Assembly (NCBI GenBank): GCA_023457355.1
Contig: JAEWLW010000040.1
Location: 1-64,000, forward strand
DNA: 64,000 nucleotides
Direction of reading: 5' to 3'
From: Bacillota bacterium
Lineage (GTDB): Bacteria > Bacillota > Clostridia > Oscillospirales > Ruminococcaceae
Part shown: in pieces, positions 60,487 to 64,000 of the stretch
How the letters are laid out: each line of letters begins with the position of its first letter
Position numbering within the stretch: the first letter of the stretch is position 1
The notes under the pieces: generated by a model
The model's input: only the letters and a program-made list of their open reading frames with translations
The model's database searches: none
Told to the model about the DNA's origin: nothing
Translations under genes and position numbers: made by a program

Positions 60487-61671
60487 TTACTTATCTTGTG
60501 AAACGACGGGTATATCGGCTTTTTGCTCTTTTTTGCTCAGGCAGTAGATGGCGGCGCAGACCGCCGAGGTCAGCGGAATGGTCAGCAGTAGCCCGAAGCT
60601 GCCCACCAGCGCCTGAAGGATTTCCACGACGATCATCTCGCGGTTTAAAAGCCCCAGCCACGAGCTGCTGTAAGCGATGAGCAGCAGCGTCAGTGAAAGC
60701 GAACCGCCGATGTAGGCGAGTATCAGCGTATTGGACATGGTGCCCATCATGTCGCGCCCGATGGTCATGCCGGAACGCATAATGGCGGCAGGGGGACAGT
60801 TGGGGGTTGCCTCGTAAACCTCATATAATGCGGAAGAAAGCGAAATAGCCACATCCATGATGGCGCCGACCGCGCCGATGAGGATGGCGGCAAAGATAAT
60901 GGCCTTAAGGTCAATGGTCTGCCCGTCTATTAAAAATTTTAAAAACAGGGACTGCTCGTCAACCATGCCGGTCAGCTGTAAAAACCTGTCGGCAAACAGC
61001 GTCAGCCCGCCGGAAACCAAAATACCGGAAATGCAGCCGATGCCGCTGCACAAACTCTTTTTATTGGCGCCGTTGACAATCATCAGCGTCATAACAATGA
61101 TGAACGCACAGGTCAGAATCGCCCAGAAATAGATGTTCTTACCCGATAAAATGGCCGGAACAAAAACGCTGAAAATGGCCGTACAGGTAAAGCACAGCGA
61201 TAAAATTGTGTTGAGGCCTTTAAAGCGACCGAAGAGGATTAACACCAGGCCAAAGGCGATTGCAAAAATCAATAATGTGTCGGTTCGGACATATTCCCCC
61301 ATCATCCATTTGACATCGCCCTGAAACTCGGGGTTTTGGGTCAGCAACACATGGTCGCCCGTTTTGACTTCCCGCAGCTGGTAGGGAGAATCGGGGTCGC
61401 AATTTTGCAACGCCGTGACCATTGCGCCTTTCTGGGGGCCGGTGAGCAGCTTTGCGACAAAAATAATGTTGACGCCGTTCCCGTACTTGATGCCGCTGAC
61501 TTCCTGTGCCGCCGACTGTCGCGCAGTGATTCCCTGAACCAGTGCCTTTTCACAGGAATCCTGATAAATATGCTCAAACACAGGTAGGTTGGATGCGGCA
61601 ATCTTACCGCCGACAACAAGGTATAAAATCGACAGAACGATGGAGAATATATAAATTATTTTTTGCTTCAT
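60487..61671 (-). CDS. YibE/F family membrane protein
   Basis: A 394-residue membrane protein with one N-terminal helix, an extracytoplasmic domain (about 30-120) and about seven further helices. The C-terminal YibE/F core includes GAVGAIMDVAISLSSALYEV near 275 and GRDMMGTMSNTLILAYIGGSLSL near 310. Function in the family is unknown, although lactococcal members have been studied for effects on gene exchange and physiology. The ATG at 61671 follows AAGGAA; the frame continues upstream over the CAP gene without a site. It starts 4 bases after the CAP-domain gene ends. Confidence 0.88.
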   Translation of the reverse strand: MKQKIIYIFSIVLSILYLVVGGKIAASNLPVFEHIYQDSCEKALVQGITARQSAAQEVSGIKYGNGVNIIFVAKLLTGPQKGAMVTALQNCDPDSPYQLREVKTGDHVLLTQNPEFQGDVKWMMGEYVRTDTLLIFAIAFGLVLILFGRFKGLNTILSLCFTCTAIFSVFVPAILSGKNIYFWAILTCAFIIVMTLMIVNGANKKSLCSGIGCISGILVSGGLTLFADRFLQLTGMVDEQSLFLKFLIDGQTIDLKAIIFAAILIGAVGAIMDVAISLSSALYEVYEATPNCPPAAIMRSGMTIGRDMMGTMSNTLILAYIGGSLSLTLLLIAYSSSWLGLLNREMIVVEILQALVGSFGLLLTIPLTSAVCAAIYCLSKKEQKADIPVVSQDK

Positions 61672-61675
61672 TGCC

Positions 61676-63223
61676 TTATTCCTTCGTGATAAAAAGTTGC
61701 GCATAGTAATAATCGCCGTCGCTGCCTTGCACAATGCCGACGCAGATACCGGTGAACTCCGGGCGGAGAATGTTTTCGCGATGCCCCTCCGAGCCCATCC
61801 AGGCTTCCACGGCGCTGGCGGCATCGAGCACGTTGGCATCCAGCAGATTCTCTCCGGCGGCATAATAGGAATACCCCATATCGGACAGCACCGTTTTCCA
61901 GCTGCGCCCGTCCGGTCGTGTGTGGTCCCATACGACCGAGGCTTCTTTGGCGCGGGTCTGGCAGGCGCCTTCAAGCTCCGGCAGATAGCGCAGTGCTGAA
62001 AGGCCGCGGCTGGTGCGCTCTTCGTTCACCAGTTCAACAATTTCCTTGACATAGCTGCTGTATCTGCTGCTGGAACTGTATGAAATGCCGTTGATTGTTA
62101 CCGGCAGTGTCACCCGGCTGTCGGCATAACCGGCGCAGCTTGCGGTGATGGTGACGTTGGCACTGCCGGCGGCTTTGCCCTCAATTTTTAGCATGCCGTT
62201 GTCTATTTGGGCTGTCAGATTGCTGTTGCTGGCACTCAGCGACAGTTGCCCGCCACTGGGAAGGCCGGCAATTTCCACCTCTTTAGTCTGCCCGAGTGTC
62301 AAAGATATAGACGGCGGGAGAGACAGTGGGATGGGCGGCAGGGTAAAGGTGGCGTTTACCGTTCGGGTGGCTGTGTGATAGCCCTCGGCCTCGCAGGAAA
62401 CAGTGACCGGGAAGCTGCCCGCCTTCGTTGCGGAAATCTGGATCATGTTGGCGTCAACCACCACCGAAACCGCGGGATCATCGGCTGCGGCCAGTAAATG
62501 ACCACCGGGTTGAAATGCGAGGCAGGCGACCTTCAGCGTGTCCTGCGTGGTGCCCGATACATTCTCTGCCGCCAAATCCAGAAGCGCGGATGTTTTATCC
62601 ACCGTAATGGGCACCTGCACCGAAAACGGCTGGTAGCCTTCACAGGCCGCGTCTATTGCCAGCGTTGCTTCACCGGGGGCCACAACCGAAAGCTTTATGC
62701 CGTCCGGCTGCTGTTCGGTGGCAATTACCGAAGGGTCTGAATTCTGTATGCTGAACACAGCGTTCTCAGGCGCGCCGGACAGAACAAGCACGCACGCATC
62801 CCCAATATTGAGCGTGAGGCCCCGGGCCGGATCCAGCACGTCGCCATCCTGCAAAGCGGGGGTTATGTGCATTGGCTGCGCGCTTACCGAAACAGGATAG
62901 CGCACCTCTTTTATCCGGTAACCCTTGGCTTCCAGCCGAAGGGTGATAATATAGTCGCCGGGGGTATTGCTGGAAAGCGTCAGGGTATTGCCATCGGATA
63001 ATTCCGCGGTCAGCAACGGATCTCTGCTGATCGCCGTCAGCTCAACATTCTCAATTTGTGGCAGCTCGGCTGTTACGGCCTTTGTTTCGCCGGCGGCAAA
63101 ATTCAAATCCTTCGCGCCGCGCAGCACAATGGCGTTGCTGTCGAACTCTTTTTCAAAACAGCCTGAAAGCATCGACAGCAGCAAAACAGATACCACAACC
63201 ATCAACAAACGCTTCATGCTCAT
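61676..63223 (-). CDS. CAP-domain lipoprotein with repeated Ig-like segments
   Basis: A 515-residue secreted lipoprotein. The signal ends LSMLSG-C22. Three to four beta-rich repeats of about 85 residues follow (roughly 30-370), each with a sentence like CEGYQPFSVQVPITV or CEAEGYHTATRTVNATF or CAGYADSRVTLPVTI, as in bacterial Ig-like (Big) domains. The C-terminal CAP/SCP domain (about 385-515) has VKEIVELVNEERTSRGL, the HTRPDGRSW motif, AGENLLD and a VEAWMGSEGHRENIL segment. CAP proteins of this kind occur in spores and cell walls; their activity is mostly unknown. Its stop is 4 bases before the YibE/F start. Confidence 0.88.
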   Translation of the reverse strand: MSMKRLLMVVVSVLLLSMLSGCFEKEFDSNAIVLRGAKDLNFAAGETKAVTAELPQIENVELTAISRDPLLTAELSDGNTLTLSSNTPGDYIITLRLEAKGYRIKEVRYPVSVSAQPMHITPALQDGDVLDPARGLTLNIGDACVLVLSGAPENAVFSIQNSDPSVIATEQQPDGIKLSVVAPGEATLAIDAACEGYQPFSVQVPITVDKTSALLDLAAENVSGTTQDTLKVACLAFQPGGHLLAAADDPAVSVVVDANMIQISATKAGSFPVTVSCEAEGYHTATRTVNATFTLPPIPLSLPPSISLTLGQTKEVEIAGLPSGGQLSLSASNSNLTAQIDNGMLKIEGKAAGSANVTITASCAGYADSRVTLPVTINGISYSSSSRYSSYVKEIVELVNEERTSRGLSALRYLPELEGACQTRAKEASVVWDHTRPDGRSWKTVLSDMGYSYYAAGENLLDANVLDAASAVEAWMGSEGHRENILRPEFTGICVGIVQGSDGDYYYAQLFITKE

Positions 63224-63969
63224 TTCTCCTTTGTAGCAGACTGTTCCCGATGCTGATTTAACGCTTGTCGAACGTGGCTTTCAGCCAGGGCGGGCAACGC
63301 CTTCCAGTCTTCGCGCGTGTAGCCGGTGGTGTCGATCACCGGCAAGACGGTGAGGGTTACAGCCGCAGGCCGAATCCTGAAACCGTTTCGTTCAAGCAGA
63401 TGTCCGGTGCCCTCGATGAAAAAGGGGATAACCGGAACGTTGTTTTTTTGGGCAATTTTGAAGGCGCCGGCCTTAAATTCGGCCATGTCACCGGTTTTGC
63501 TGCGGGTACCTTCGGGAAATACGACCATTGGGTAACCGATTTTCACACGTTCCGCGGCTTTATTCAAGGCGTTCACCGATGCGCGCGGGTTGTCCCGGTC
63601 GATAAAAACACACCCCAGTTCGGTCATCCAGCTTCGGATCAGCGGCAGTTTTTGAATTTCTTTTTTTGCGACCAGGCCTTTTGCGCCGCCCAGGTAACCC
63701 AACACCAGCGGAATATCAAAATAGCCCTGATGGTTGCCGACATAAACGGCGGCAACGTTGTCACAGGGAAGGTTTTCAAGCCCGCGAACCGTTACTTTTG
63801 CGCCTGCGGCCCTGAGCAGGCGGCGGGCCCAGTTATGTATGACGGCGAAGGTTATGGCATCGTGCCGCTGCATGTTGTTCTTGCGGCACAGGTGCTTTGT
63901 CCAGAGCAGCAGCGGATGAACCGCAATCAGATAAAGCCAGAAATACGCAAACCAGATAATGGTATGCAT
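63220..63969 (-). CDS. plsC: 1-acyl-sn-glycerol-3-phosphate acyltransferase (PlsC)
   Basis: A 249-residue membrane-associated acyltransferase that makes phosphatidic acid. An N-terminal hydrophobic segment (about 3-25) is followed by the catalytic NHQGYFD (H and D, near 78-84) and the substrate-binding FPEGTRSK near 151-158. It overlaps the CAP-domain gene start by 4 bases (ATGA), so plsC, the CAP gene and yibE/F form a minus-strand operon. The start lies near the window edge, and upstream genes may also belong to it. Confidence 0.93.
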   Translation of the reverse strand: MHTIIWFAYFWLYLIAVHPLLLWTKHLCRKNNMQRHDAITFAVIHNWARRLLRAAGAKVTVRGLENLPCDNVAAVYVGNHQGYFDIPLVLGYLGGAKGLVAKKEIQKLPLIRSWMTELGCVFIDRDNPRASVNALNKAAERVKIGYPMVVFPEGTRSKTGDMAEFKAGAFKIAQKNNVPVIPFFIEGTGHLLERNGFRIRPAAVTLTVLPVIDTTGYTREDWKALPALAESHVRQALNQHREQSATKEK

Positions 63970-64000
63970 CCATTAGACATCCCCTTTAACAGCGTTAATG

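Overview
The window reads as chromosome of an anaerobic, low-to-mid GC Firmicute of the Clostridia, most like the Oscillospiraceae/Ruminococcaceae group. The basis is gene content and style: ylxM-ffh-rpsP-khpA-rimM-trmD order, a biotin-dependent sodium-pumping decarboxylase, ferredoxin-linked 2-oxoacid oxidoreductase, lipoproteins with Ser/Ala/Pro-rich linkers after the lipid cysteine, and strong AGGAGG ribosome sites. No phage, IS transposase, CRISPR array or rRNA was seen. The species is inference only.

Layout. (1) 1-3.1 kb: tRNA-Phe, tRNA-Gly, a MATE exporter and a YebC/PmpR regulator. (2) 3.4-13.9 kb, minus strand: an eight-gene catabolic operon (SDR, aldo/keto reductase, an M29/NicX-like metalloprotein, a DctQ-DctM-DctP TRAP transporter, a flavin/Fe-S enoate reductase and a VOC protein). 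It lies downstream of a PrpR-type sigma-54 activator and a near-consensus -24/-12 promoter at 11791-11806. (3) 14.2-18.7 kb, minus: a ferredoxin plus three-subunit 2-oxoacid:ferredoxin oxidoreductase, then a two-subunit glutaconate-type CoA-transferase. (4) 19.3-31.1 kb, plus: a second carbon-acid catabolic region (Ldh2-type dehydrogenase, TAXI-TRAP receptor and fused permease, UxaA-type dehydratase; then, past a terminator and an oppositely oriented IclR regulator, SDR, IlvD/Edd dehydratase, PanE-like reductase, D-2-hydroxyacid dehydrogenase). (5) 31.3-36 kb, minus: DegV and the mmdADCB-type sodium-pumping decarboxylase. (6) 36.3-39.3 kb: a FUSC-type membrane protein and a MoxR/VWA pair. (7) 39.6-47.4 kb, minus: a LacI-controlled TRAP operon for a sugar or sugar acid (DctPQM, NanA/DapA-type aldolase, ribokinase, SIS isomerase, RbsD, YhcH). 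(8) 47.4-49.9 kb: a one-kilobase non-coding, hairpin-rich stretch and an acidic surface protein. (9) 50-58.7 kb, plus: core genes for protein targeting, ribosome and tRNA maturation, HPr, uvrC, rsmD and coaD. (10) 59-64 kb: a soluble chemoreceptor, gene debris, a YibE/F membrane protein, a CAP-domain lipoprotein and a PlsC acyltransferase.

Together the accessory half looks like a scavenger of organic acids. Three separate TRAP systems each sit beside dehydrogenases, dehydratases or an aldolase, and each has its own regulator type (sigma-54 activator, IclR, LacI). Likely products feed 2-oxoacids and acyl-CoAs to the Kor/CoA-transferase operon and the sodium-pumping decarboxylase. All three TRAP receptor genes are followed directly by a strong intercistronic hairpin. 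Several intergenic regions hold short elements with imperfect terminal inverted repeats that look like decayed MITEs; one splits the sugar TRAP operon. Substrates cannot be read from sequence alone.
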